This document shows positions 7,071 to 14,891 of a DNA stretch of 23,325 bases, one piece after another; position 1 is the first letter of the stretch, and each line of letters opens with the position of its first letter. The notes below the pieces were generated by a model. That model searched no databases. It saw nothing but the letters and a program-made list of their open reading frames with translations, and was not told where the DNA came from. The translations under genes and the position numbers were made by a program. Origin of the DNA: JAIOYV01 sp964388245 (GTDB lineage Bacteria > Bacteroidota > Bacteroidia > Bacteroidales > M50B96); contig CAYLZH010000043.1 in assembly GCA_964388245.1 (NCBI GenBank), forward strand, positions 1 to 23,325, given 5' to 3'.

Positions 7071-7925
7071 TTATACAACATCATCAAAATGAGGCCGCAA
7101 TCGCTTGTATACAAATGCGCCCAAAAGGAGTATTACTATGGTTATTATCCAAAAGGAAACAAATGAATATGTATCGCTCCAAAATGGTTTGTGGTAAAGA
7201 AAGCACATCCTGTAAGTTTCAACAATGTGGTACAAAGGATTTAGCTTCAGGATTGCGGCAAAACGATGAGGGAACATTTCGATATTCCAGAAAATTGGTG
7301 TAAGAAAAAATGCCCCCCGCATTATAATGTTTATGATGAAATTGATATCCCAAACAAATACTACCAACGATGAAGTGATCCAGGTTAATCCTAAAAGGAG
7401 CACACTTGAGGCAAAAAAGCAATAGATTAACTGTAACAAGTACCACGATGGATACACTTTAACTGTAGCAAAAATACCGGCTCCAATAATTAATATGATG
7501 ATGTGGGTAATAAGGGATGATAAAATATTCACGGTAGGTAATATTGCCATTTTCATATTTCCCTGCCTGATGAGATAGGAAAATAATTTCATGCTTTTAG
7601 TAGCCTGGCTTAATCCTGAATTGAAAAAATTATATGCCATAACACCTGTCAAAAGGTAGGCTACAAAAGGGTACTCTCCTCCGGCTCGCGACCTTAAATA
7701 GGTAAATACCAATAGCATAATAAACATCATGGCAACAGGTTCAATAATTGCCCAGGCAAGGCCTAAATAATTTCCGCCGTACATGATTTTGAAATCACGT
7801 TTTGCCAATTCGAGTAAAATTTTTCGATTCGAATAAAATTCCTGAATCAAATCACGTGATTTATACATAATAAGTGAAATCCCATTCAATTGGGATTGTG
7901 TGATTTCTTTGCTATTCTGCCTCAC
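7071..7925 (-). CDS. Polysaccharide ABC transporter permease (Wzm-like, ABC-2 family)
   Basis: Integral inner-membrane subunit, 284 residues, forming the export channel with the adjacent ATPase. The N-terminal LLELAKRDFKIMYGGNYLGLAWAIIEP segment is the amphipathic RD-x-K helix leading into TM1 typical of ABC-2 polysaccharide permeases. About six hydrophobic helices follow, with the FFLTPIFW and LNPLYHIVETYR stretches characteristic of the family in the last third. The longest frame starts with GTG at 7925; an in-frame ATG lies at 7868 and would remove 19 residues. Either is possible, and I list the longer form because family members usually have 20-40 residues before the RD helix. It is first of the operon permease, ATPase, wbsX copy 2. 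Confidence 0.9.
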   Translation of the reverse strand: MRQNSKEITQSQLNGISLIMYKSRDLIQEFYSNRKILLELAKRDFKIMYGGNYLGLAWAIIEPVAMMFIMLLVFTYLRSRAGGEYPFVAYLLTGVMAYNFFNSGLSQATKSMKLFSYLIRQGNMKMAILPTVNILSSLITHIIILIIGAGIFATVKVYPSWYLLQLIYCFFASSVLLLGLTWITSSLVVFVWDINFIINIIMRGAFFLTPIFWNIEMFPHRFAAILKLNPLYHIVETYRMCFLYHKPFWSDTYSFVSFWIITIVILLLGAFVYKRLRPHFDDVV

Positions 7926-8041
7926 AAATTCCGACTAGATAAATTATTTTTATGTATTATGAAAGGTAATATCTGAAACTAAGATACTGCTTCGCCATGT
8001 AAGTCCCAACATGTGAGATAAACATTCCTTAATCATGGATA

Positions 8042-8049
8042 CAAATATA
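8042..8049 (-). promoter_or_regulatory. Candidate -7 element for the export operon
   Basis: On the minus strand the bases read TATATTTG, an exact match to the Bacteroidota -7 consensus TAnnTTTG, about 115 bp before the permease start. No good -33 TTG was found at the expected distance, so this is weak. Nothing else is evident in the 260-bp gap 7926-8185. Confidence 0.28.
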
Positions 8050-8185
8050 GGTTTTGTAGTTAATTTTGGATCATTCATAACATGAAATTTTAGATAGTCC
8101 GGCAAATATTATATCATTATTGCATTCATCAAATAATGTAAATTATCAGTTTGTGTCTGATCAAAATATCAAAATTCGAGCTTAG

Positions 8186-8680
8186 CTATTTCGATTTGTA
8201 ACTGTCAGGGTCAATGGCTGTTCTGTTCCAGGATTTAAGGAAATCAATGATCCTCTTTTTGTCATACGATTTGTCTTTTTCCAGGTATAAAGTATTTTGA
8301 GTGTGGAGCCTGTTCCCGTTTTCATCAAGAATTACCAACACAGGAAAACCAAATCGCTGTGGATAACCAAGAAGTTCCATTGCTTCAGGATTACGGTTCT
8401 CTTTACTATAGTTCACCTTTACCAAAACAAAATCAGCAAACAAGGTTGAGTCTATTATTTGATCATCCTTTAAAAAATGATGGAGCCTAACACACCACGA
8501 ACATTGATTATATCCAACCTTTACCAGAACGTGCTTATCTGTTTGTTGTGCAAGCTTAAGAGCTGTCTGAATATCTTCAACAGCTTTTGCACCAGGATCA
8601 AAAACACGAATGTTCTGTGTCAGGCCATAGTTTGAGCAAAATACAATAAATAGCATCGAGACAAGTAACCGATTATACAT
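8186..8680 (-). CDS. Secreted thioredoxin-like protein
   Basis: A 164-residue protein with an N-terminal signal sequence (MYNRLLVSMLFIVFCSNYG, likely cleaved near residues 20-22), so it acts in the periplasm or cell envelope. A thioredoxin fold follows: LVKVGYNQCSWCVRL carries the redox pair C60-x-x-C63 and FGFPVLVIL carries the cis-proline P113. The CSWC active site and the short insert after it (HHFLKDDQIIDSTLFADFV) are like the Thioredoxin_7/DUF255-type proteins rather than classical TrxA (CGPC). Inferred role: thiol-disulfide exchange, for example disulfide reduction or isomerisation of exported proteins. It stands alone on the minus strand, divergent from the LacI-type regulator across 257 bp, with no clear terminator in the 260 bp before the export operon. 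Confidence 0.82.
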   Translation of the reverse strand: MYNRLLVSMLFIVFCSNYGLTQNIRVFDPGAKAVEDIQTALKLAQQTDKHVLVKVGYNQCSWCVRLHHFLKDDQIIDSTLFADFVLVKVNYSKENRNPEAMELLGYPQRFGFPVLVILDENGNRLHTQNTLYLEKDKSYDKKRIIDFLKSWNRTAIDPDSYKSK

Positions 8681-8784
8681 ATCTATGTTTTTATGTTTGA
8701 AATTTACTTTTATCCAGCTACAAAATAATTATTTCTTTAGATATTATTGAATTTTCACTATCTCAAAGTAAAAAAACCTTATTT

Positions 8785-8794
8785 CAAACGTTTG
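8785..8794. promoter_or_regulatory. Candidate LacI-family operator (palindrome CAAACGTTTG)
   Basis: A perfect 10-bp palindrome with a central CpG, the hallmark of operators for LacI/GalR regulators, whose hinge helix inserts at the central CG step. It lies in the divergent region between the thioredoxin-like gene and the regulator, 144 bp before the regulator start and 105 bp before the thioredoxin-like start. Autoregulation is the simplest reading; control of the thioredoxin-like gene is possible. Binding is inferred. Confidence 0.5.
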
Positions 8795-8920
8795 CATATA
8801 TAAGATGCATAATAATTACTATCTTTCAAAATGAATACTTATAACCGATGTGTTGCGATACTTAACCTATTACAATCAGCATATCAGAAATTTATGCGTA
8901 TTCTGAAGGAGTTTTAATTA

Positions 8921-8941
8921 ATGAAAACAATTGTCAAATGA
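8921..8941 (+). CDS. 6-codon leader ORF (MKTIVK) overlapping the LacI-type start
   Basis: ATG at 8921 is preceded by a strong Shine-Dalgarno sequence, GAAGGAG at 8905-8911, with 9 bases between them. The frame reads M-K-T-I-V-K and stops at TGA 8939-8941, overlapping the regulator's ATG (8938-8940) as ATGA. The SD is 26 bases from the regulator ATG, too far to serve it directly. The arrangement suggests translational coupling: ribosomes load at the leader and re-initiate on the regulator. No other gene in this window shows such an SD. It may be chance, so confidence is modest. Confidence 0.4.
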   Translation: MKTIVK

Positions 8942-9951
8942 GAGGTAGTCAGGTTACAATTAAAGATATAGCACGTGAATTAAAGATTTCTCCATCGACT
9001 GTTTCGAGAGCACTCAAAAATCATCCCGACATAAGTGAGAGGACTAAAGTTGCGGTCAACAAACTCGCTAAAAAATACGGTTACAAACCAAACCCGATAG
9101 CACTTAGCCTGCTACAGAGTAAAAGCAATATTATCGGTGTTATCATTCCTGAAATTGTTCATTTCTTTTTCTCTTCGGTAATAAGTGGAATCGAAGATGT
9201 GGCCTTTAAAGCCGGATACCATGTAATGATATGTCAGTCGAACGAATCGTACGAACGCGAGATTGAAGCCATTCAGGCCCTGTCGGCAAGCCGTATCGAC
9301 GGGCTATTGATTTCGGTATCGAAAAACACCTATCAGTTTGAACACCTTAAAGAGCTTGAAAACATCGGAATTCCTGTTGTTTTCTTCGATCGGGTTTGCG
9401 AAGACATTGAGACCCACAAAGTTGTTATTGACGACTTTCATGGTGCATTTCAAGCCGTAGAACATTTAATATCGATTGGCCGAAAAAGGATTGCACATTT
9501 ATCAGGCCCCCAGAATCTGCTTATCGGCAAAAAACGACTTGAAGGTTACCTTGAAGCCTTAAAAAAGCACAACTTACCTATTGATAATGAATTAATAATA
9601 AATTGCGACACTTTTGAAGACGCCTTAAAATGCACACCTTCATTGCTGAAAATGAACAACAGGCCCGATGCAATATTTGCAGTCAATGATTTGACAGCAG
9701 CCGGATCGATGCGAATAGCCCGTCAATATGGCCTTAACATTCCTGATGAGATTGCTTTTGTTGGCTTTACTAACGAAAGAATATCTCGCTTAACAGAACC
9801 GACATTAACCAGTATCGAACAGCATGGTTTTGAAATGGGGCAGGAAGCCATGCAACTATTGATAAAACGCTTTTCAACTAATCTTGAAGACTTTAAAGCC
9901 GAAACTAAAGTAATTAAATCAAGTTTAGTTATACGGGAAAGTACAAAGTAG
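8938..9951 (+). CDS. LacI/GalR-family transcriptional regulator
   Basis: A 337-residue DNA-binding repressor-type protein. The N-terminal helix-turn-helix VTIKDIARELKISPSTVSRAL (6-26) and hinge segment NPIALSLLQSKSNIIGVIIP are classical LacI family, followed by a periplasmic-binding-protein-like sensor domain (FFSSVISGIEDVAFKAGYHV, VVFFDRV, IDDFHGAFQAVEHLISIGRKRIAHLSGP, PDAIFAVNDLTAAG, IPDEIAFVGFTNE). The effector is probably a sugar or derivative but cannot be named. Length is normal and no key region is missing. It is monocistronic: the next gene, DUF3467, converges on it. No sugar-utilisation gene is adjacent, so its targets may lie elsewhere. A palindromic operator upstream suggests autoregulation. 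Confidence 0.93.
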   Translation: MRGSQVTIKDIARELKISPSTVSRALKNHPDISERTKVAVNKLAKKYGYKPNPIALSLLQSKSNIIGVIIPEIVHFFFSSVISGIEDVAFKAGYHVMICQSNESYEREIEAIQALSASRIDGLLISVSKNTYQFEHLKELENIGIPVVFFDRVCEDIETHKVVIDDFHGAFQAVEHLISIGRKRIAHLSGPQNLLIGKKRLEGYLEALKKHNLPIDNELIINCDTFEDALKCTPSLLKMNNRPDAIFAVNDLTAAGSMRIARQYGLNIPDEIAFVGFTNERISRLTEPTLTSIEQHGFEMGQEAMQLLIKRFSTNLEDFKAETKVIKSSLVIRESTK

Positions 9952-10021
9952 GAGCTTCACTTAATATGATTGAAGCGAATCAAATGTAACTTAAATCATG
10001 AGGCTGACCTACGCGGCAATT

Positions 10022-10339
10022 TTATGCCTGTGCAGTTGGTCCGCCAAAGTTCATTGGAAATCCAGGTGCTGATTGCCCTCCAATATTCTTTATCGGACCA
10101 TGAACTGATTCAAATTTTTTCACATTATCAGCCAAAGCTGCTAATAATCGTTTGGCATGTTCCGGTGTAAGAACAATCCTTGATTTAACTTTCGCCTTGG
10201 GGGTTCCGGGCATTATTCTGATAAAATCCAGAACGAACTCAGCATTTGAGTGGGTAATTACAGCAAGATTCGAATATACTCCCTGAGCCACTTCCTCATC
10301 GAGTTCGATATTTAGTTGATTTGGTTTGTTTTCAGCCAT
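10022..10339 (-). CDS. DUF3467 protein, downstream of rpoC
   Basis: A 105-residue soluble protein. Blocks such as LNIELDEEVAQGVYSNLAVITHSNAEFVLDF, MPGTPKAKVKSRIVLTPEHAKRLL and a Gly/Pro-rich tail (APGFPMNFGG) match the DUF3467 family, which I recall as common directly after rpoC in Bacteroidota. No function is established and no catalytic motif is visible; the small beta-rich core could be a binding or scaffolding module. It is separated from rpoC by 152 bp containing a strong hairpin, so it is transcribed by read-through or from its own promoter; no exact TAnnTTTG was found before its ATG. Its stop converges with the LacI-type gene, and no convincing terminator was seen in the 70 bp between them. 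Confidence 0.88.
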   Translation of the reverse strand: MAENKPNQLNIELDEEVAQGVYSNLAVITHSNAEFVLDFIRIMPGTPKAKVKSRIVLTPEHAKRLLAALADNVKKFESVHGPIKNIGGQSAPGFPMNFGGPTAQA

Positions 10340-10397
10340 TGTCCTGTTATTTAATAAGGTTTAATATCAATTTAGTCAAAATACGAAATTACAAATA

Positions 10398-10443
10398 TTA
10401 AAAAGGTTGACAATATCAAATTTTGTATCATCAACCTTTTTAA
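10398..10443 (-). terminator. Terminator-like hairpin after rpoC
   Basis: A perfect 13-bp inverted repeat (TTAAAAAGGTTGA at 10398-10410 and TCAACCTTTTTAA at 10431-10443) with a 20-base loop, 48 bp after the rpoC stop. Read on the minus strand the 3' arm ends in a T run, as in an intrinsic terminator. The repeat is symmetrical, so it could act in both directions. It probably ends most transcription of the rpoBC operon before DUF3467. Confidence 0.65.
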
Positions 10444-10491
10444 TTCTATTCATTTCTGTATTAATAATTCATTCAGAATTTCTTACTTTTA

Positions 10492-13400
10492 TTAATATTG
10501 ATCGTCATTAACATGTTCATACTCCTGTTTCTTTTTTGCCAAAAGGCTTTCGTATTCTCTCATCGATCCGACAATCATTTTCTGCAGCTCACGATTTCCT
10601 GTTCCGGCCGGGATCAGGTGACCGCAAATAACATTTTCTTTCAATCCCTCTAAGTAATCGATTTTACCCTGGATAGCTGCTTCATTCAAGACTTTTGTTG
10701 TTTCCTGGAACGATGCAGCAGACATAAAGCTTTTTGTCTGAAGGGCAGCACGTGTAATTCCCTGAAGAACCTGACTCGAAGTTGCCGGTACTGCATCACG
10801 GGCTTCAATCAATTTAAAGTCTTTTCGTTTTAGCAAGGAATTTTCATCGCGAAGTTTACGAGCGGTAATAATCTGTCCTGGTCTAAATAATGGCGAATCA
10901 CCCTGGTCTATAACTACTTTCTTTCCGTAGATGTCGTCGTTTTCTTCCATGAACGCCCACTTGTCGACTAATTGTTTCTCAAGGAATTTTGTATCACCAG
11001 GATCAACTATCTCAACTTTACGCATCATTTGTCTTACAATCACTTCAAAGTGTTTGTCGTTGATTTTTACACCCTGCAAACGATATACTTCCTGGACTTC
11101 ATTTACAATATATTCCTGAACCTTTGTGGGCCCTTTAATAGCAAGTATGTCAGCAGGGGTAGTGGCTCCATCTGATAAAGGAGTTCCGGCCTTTACATAA
11201 TCATTGGCCTGTACAAGGATTTGCTTTGAAAGTGGAACAAGGTATTTTTTAATTTCCCCGGTTTTAGATGTAACAATAATTTCTCGATTACCACGCTTGA
11301 TCTTTCCAAAGGCAATTTCACCATCAATTTCGGAAACAACAGCAGGATTCGATGGATTCCTTGCTTCGAACAGCTCGGTAACACGTGGGAGACCACCTGT
11401 AATATCGCCTGATTTCCCAACTGCCCGAGGAATTTTAACGAGGACCTGTCCGGTCGTGACACTTTCGCCTTCCTGAATAACTACGTGGGCGCCAACCGGG
11501 AGGTTGTAAGATTTAAACACCTGCTCGTCTTCACCAATAATATGAACTTCAGGGTTCTTGGTTTTGTCACGGGTTTCAATTATAACTTTTTCTTTAAAAC
11601 CGGTTTGTTCGTCTGATTCTTCTTTGTAGGTTATACCATCAATCAAATTTGAGAATTGAATAACACCACTGGCTTCAGAAATAATTACAGCATTATATGG
11701 ATCCCACTCGCATATCAAGGTATCTTTTTTCACTTCAACACCATTTTTGATATACAGTTTTGCACCGTATGGAATTGGATGTGAGGTAAGTGTGATATTG
11801 GTATTTTTATCAATAATCCTGAGTTCTGCCAGACGGCCAATTACTATTTCTATCTTATTTCCGTTTTCATCAACACTGGTGACAGTACGCAATTCATCAA
11901 TATCTGCAATACCATCATACTTAGCTGTAATACTCGAATCGGCAGTAATATTCGATGCAGTACCTCCAACGTGGAATGTACGAAGTGTTAACTGAGTTCC
12001 AGGTTCACCAATCGATTGTGCAGCAATAACTCCTACGGCTTCGCCCCGTTGTACCATTCTCCCGGTTGCCAGGTTACGGCCGTAACATTTGGCGCATACA
12101 CCCCTTCTAGCTTCACAGGTTAATACCGATCGGATTTCGACCTGTTCGATCGGGGATTCCTCAATATAACTGCAAATCTCCTCAGTAAGCTCTTCTCCTG
12201 CTTTGATGATTAAATCTCCACTATGTGGATCATATACATCATGTACGGTGGTACGGCCAAGAATCCTGTCGTATAAAGTTTCAACTACATCGTCCTGATT
12301 CTTCAGGGCAGTTGCAATCAGTCCACGTAAAGTTCCACAATCGTCGCTACTGATAATTACATCCTGCGATACATCAACTAAACGACGTGTAAGATAACCG
12401 GCATCGGCTGTTTTCAGTGCGGTATCTGCCAGACCTTTCCGTGCACCGTGAGTCGAAATAAAATACTCAAGAACCGATAATCCTTCCTTAAAATTAGAAA
12501 GAATCGGATTCTCGATAATTTCTGATCCTGTCGATCCTGATTTCTGTGGTTTAGCCATCAGGCCCCTCATTCCCGAAAGCTGACGAATCTGCTCTTTCGA
12601 TCCCCTTGCTCCGGAGTCCAGCATCATGTAAACAGGATTAAATCCCTGGTTATCTGAAGATAGCTGAAGCATAAGAGTTTGTGTGAGCTTGGCATTGGTA
12701 TGGGTCCAAATATCAATAATCTGATTATATCTTTCATTATTGGTGATAAATCCCATATTGTAATTGGCAAGTACCTCGTCCACCTGCAGATATCCATCAT
12801 CAACCATTTCGATCTTTTCGTTTGGCACGATAACATCATCAAGATTAAAGGAAAGACCTCCTTTAAAGGCCATCTGATATCCAAGTTGTTTTATATCATC
12901 GAGGAAAAATGCAGTAGACGAAGTTCCGGTCTTTTTAAGCACATTACCAATAATTTCACGAAGCGATTTTTTTGTCAATACTTCATTTATGAAACCAACT
13001 TCTTTAGGAACATGCTGGTTAAACAGCACTCGACCTACAGTTGTTTCGATAATAGTTTTAACAATCTTGCCTTCGACAATATCATCAGTCATTATTTTGA
13101 TAATGGCGTGCAGGTCGACTTTTTTCTCATTAAATGCAATTACTGCTTCTTCTGTAGAGTAAAAAACTAGTTCTTCTCCCTTCATTGGCCATTCGGGAGT
13201 TCCTTTTCGTGCTTTGGTAATATAATAAAGCCCGAGTACCATGTCCTGTGATGGAACTGTAATTGGAGCACCATTAGCCGGATTAAGGATGTTATGCGAA
13301 GCAAGCATAAGCATTTGTGCTTCGAGTATTGCGGAATTACCTAATGGCAGGTGAACAGCCATCTGGTCACCATCGAAATCGGCATTAAAAGCAGTACATA

Positions 13401-14793
13401 CCAGTGGGTGTAACTGAATAGCTTTACCTTCAATCAGTTTTGGCTGGAATGCCTGAATCCCCAAACGGTGGAGTGTAGGAGCACGGTTAAGCAGTACCGG
13501 ATGTCCTTTAAGTACATTTTCCAACACATCCCATACAACCGGGTCTTTCCTGTCCACGATTTTTTTAGCTGATTTAACTGTTTTTACAATTCCGCGTTCA
13601 ATCAGTTTTCTGATGATGAATGGTTTATAAAGTTCGGCGGCCATATCCTTAGGCAAGCCACATTCATGTAGCTTTAATTCCGGACCGACAACAATTACCG
13701 AACGTGCTGAATAATCGACCCTTTTCCCCAGAAGATTCTGCCGGAAACGGCCTTGTTTGCCTTTCAGGCTATCGCTTAATGATTTCAACGGCCTGTTGGC
13801 ATCGGTTTTTACAGCATTTACTTTTCTTGAATTATCGAACAAAGAATCCACAGCTTCCTGAAGCATCCTCTTCTCGTTTCTGAGTATAACTTCCGGAGCC
13901 TTTATTTCGATTAGCCTTTTTAGACGGTTGTTTCTGATTATCACCCTCCTATAAAGATCATTAAGGTCGGATGTAGCAAATCGGCCACCATCGAGAGGCA
14001 CTAAGGGCCTTAATTCCGGTGGGATAACAGGCACTACCTTCACGATCATCCACTCTGGATTATTTCTTTTTTTGCTTGCCCTGAATGCTTCGACAACCTG
14101 TAAGCGCTTAAGGGCTTCATTTTTTCTTTGCTGTGAAGTTTCTGTGTTGGCCTTGTGCCGCAATGTGTACGATAGATTGTCCAAATCGATTCTTTCAAGA
14201 AGCTGATACAGTGCCTCTGCACCCATATTGGCAATAAACTTATCGGGATGGTCGTCGTCGAGGAGTTGGTTATCTTTTGGTAGTGTGTCAAGAATATCAA
14301 GATATTCTTCCTCGGTTAGGAAGTCCAGATAATTAACACCGTCTTCTGTTTTAATCCCTGGATTTATTACGACATACCGTTCGTAATAAATAATTGTATC
14401 GAGTTTCTTGGTAGGAAGTCCAAGCAAATATCCGATTTTGTTTGGTAATGATTTAAAATACCAGATATGTGCAACAGGCACTACCAGGGCAATGTGGCCC
14501 ATACGTTCGCGTCGTACTTTTTTCTCAGTTACTTCAACTCCACAACGGTCGCATACGATTCCTTTATACCGTATTCGTTTGTATTTACCACAATGGCATT
14601 CATAATCTTTTACAGGACCAAAAATCCGTTCGCAAAACAATCCATCCCGTTCCGGTTTGTAGGTTCGGTAATTAATTGTTTCAGGTTTTAATACTTCGCC
14701 ACTCGAGCGTTCGAGTATTTCTTCTGGCGAGGCTAAACCAATAGAGATTTTTGTAAAATTGCTCTTTACTTTGTTATCCCTTCTGAACGACAT
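10492..14793 (-). CDS. rpoC: DNA-directed RNA polymerase subunit beta'
   Basis: Full-length beta' subunit, 1433 residues, usual for Bacteroidota. It forms the catalytic cleft of RNA polymerase with beta. The N-terminal zinc-binding domain has C66, C68, C81 and C84 (ECHCGK ... CDRCG). The absolutely conserved NADFDGD is at 470-476, with Mg-chelating D472, D474 and D476. The second zinc site appears in CEARRGVCAKCYGR, and the bridge/trigger-region sequences (GARGSKEQIRQLSGMRGLMA, IGEPGTQLTLRTFHVGG) are intact. The start is the only reasonable ATG, 98 bp after rpoB, with no SD. No lesion or insertion was found. It is cotranscribed with rpoB and ends before a strong hairpin. Confidence 0.99.
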   Translation of the reverse strand: MSFRRDNKVKSNFTKISIGLASPEEILERSSGEVLKPETINYRTYKPERDGLFCERIFGPVKDYECHCGKYKRIRYKGIVCDRCGVEVTEKKVRRERMGHIALVVPVAHIWYFKSLPNKIGYLLGLPTKKLDTIIYYERYVVINPGIKTEDGVNYLDFLTEEEYLDILDTLPKDNQLLDDDHPDKFIANMGAEALYQLLERIDLDNLSYTLRHKANTETSQQRKNEALKRLQVVEAFRASKKRNNPEWMIVKVVPVIPPELRPLVPLDGGRFATSDLNDLYRRVIIRNNRLKRLIEIKAPEVILRNEKRMLQEAVDSLFDNSRKVNAVKTDANRPLKSLSDSLKGKQGRFRQNLLGKRVDYSARSVIVVGPELKLHECGLPKDMAAELYKPFIIRKLIERGIVKTVKSAKKIVDRKDPVVWDVLENVLKGHPVLLNRAPTLHRLGIQAFQPKLIEGKAIQLHPLVCTAFNADFDGDQMAVHLPLGNSAILEAQMLMLASHNILNPANGAPITVPSQDMVLGLYYITKARKGTPEWPMKGEELVFYSTEEAVIAFNEKKVDLHAIIKIMTDDIVEGKIVKTIIETTVGRVLFNQHVPKEVGFINEVLTKKSLREIIGNVLKKTGTSSTAFFLDDIKQLGYQMAFKGGLSFNLDDVIVPNEKIEMVDDGYLQVDEVLANYNMGFITNNERYNQIIDIWTHTNAKLTQTLMLQLSSDNQGFNPVYMMLDSGARGSKEQIRQLSGMRGLMAKPQKSGSTGSEIIENPILSNFKEGLSVLEYFISTHGARKGLADTALKTADAGYLTRRLVDVSQDVIISSDDCGTLRGLIATALKNQDDVVETLYDRILGRTTVHDVYDPHSGDLIIKAGEELTEEICSYIEESPIEQVEIRSVLTCEARRGVCAKCYGRNLATGRMVQRGEAVGVIAAQSIGEPGTQLTLRTFHVGGTASNITADSSITAKYDGIADIDELRTVTSVDENGNKIEIVIGRLAELRIIDKNTNITLTSHPIPYGAKLYIKNGVEVKKDTLICEWDPYNAVIISEASGVIQFSNLIDGITYKEESDEQTGFKEKVIIETRDKTKNPEVHIIGEDEQVFKSYNLPVGAHVVIQEGESVTTGQVLVKIPRAVGKSGDITGGLPRVTELFEARNPSNPAVVSEIDGEIAFGKIKRGNREIIVTSKTGEIKKYLVPLSKQILVQANDYVKAGTPLSDGATTPADILAIKGPTKVQEYIVNEVQEVYRLQGVKINDKHFEVIVRQMMRKVEIVDPGDTKFLEKQLVDKWAFMEENDDIYGKKVVIDQGDSPLFRPGQIITARKLRDENSLLKRKDFKLIEARDAVPATSSQVLQGITRAALQTKSFMSAASFQETTKVLNEAAIQGKIDYLEGLKENVICGHLIPAGTGNRELQKMIVGSMREYESLLAKKKQEYEHVNDDQY

Positions 14794-14828
14794 ATTATTT
14801 TGTGATTATTAGTTACTATTATAATTTG

Positions 14829-14858
14829 TGATACTTGCCCTTATCCGGCTTTGTATCA
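14829..14858 (-). repeat. Small inverted repeat in the rpoB-rpoC gap
   Basis: TGATAC (14829-14834) and GTATCA (14853-14858) form a 6-bp stem around an 18-base loop that holds a further GCC/GGC pairing on the minus strand. There is no T run, so it is not a terminator. It may be an mRNA structure or processing site in the 98-bp gap; chance cannot be excluded. Confidence 0.25.
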
Positions 14859-14891
14859 TTAAAATATCCACTGGAGATCAGCAAGGTATGC

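Noticed and set aside
8145..8162. Inverted repeat ATCAG/CTGAT after the thioredoxin-like gene
   Set aside because: Five pairs only, with no proper T run; likely chance.
9954..9976. Inverted repeat GCTTCA/TGAAGC after the LacI-type gene
   Set aside because: Only 6 bp with an 11-base loop and no T run; too weak to call a terminator.
12679..13170. 163-residue plus-strand ORF inside rpoC
   Set aside because: Antisense to the conserved rpoC reading frame, with no recognisable domain; a shadow frame. The same applies to the other ORFs opposite rpoB, rpoC, tuf and the ribosomal protein genes.
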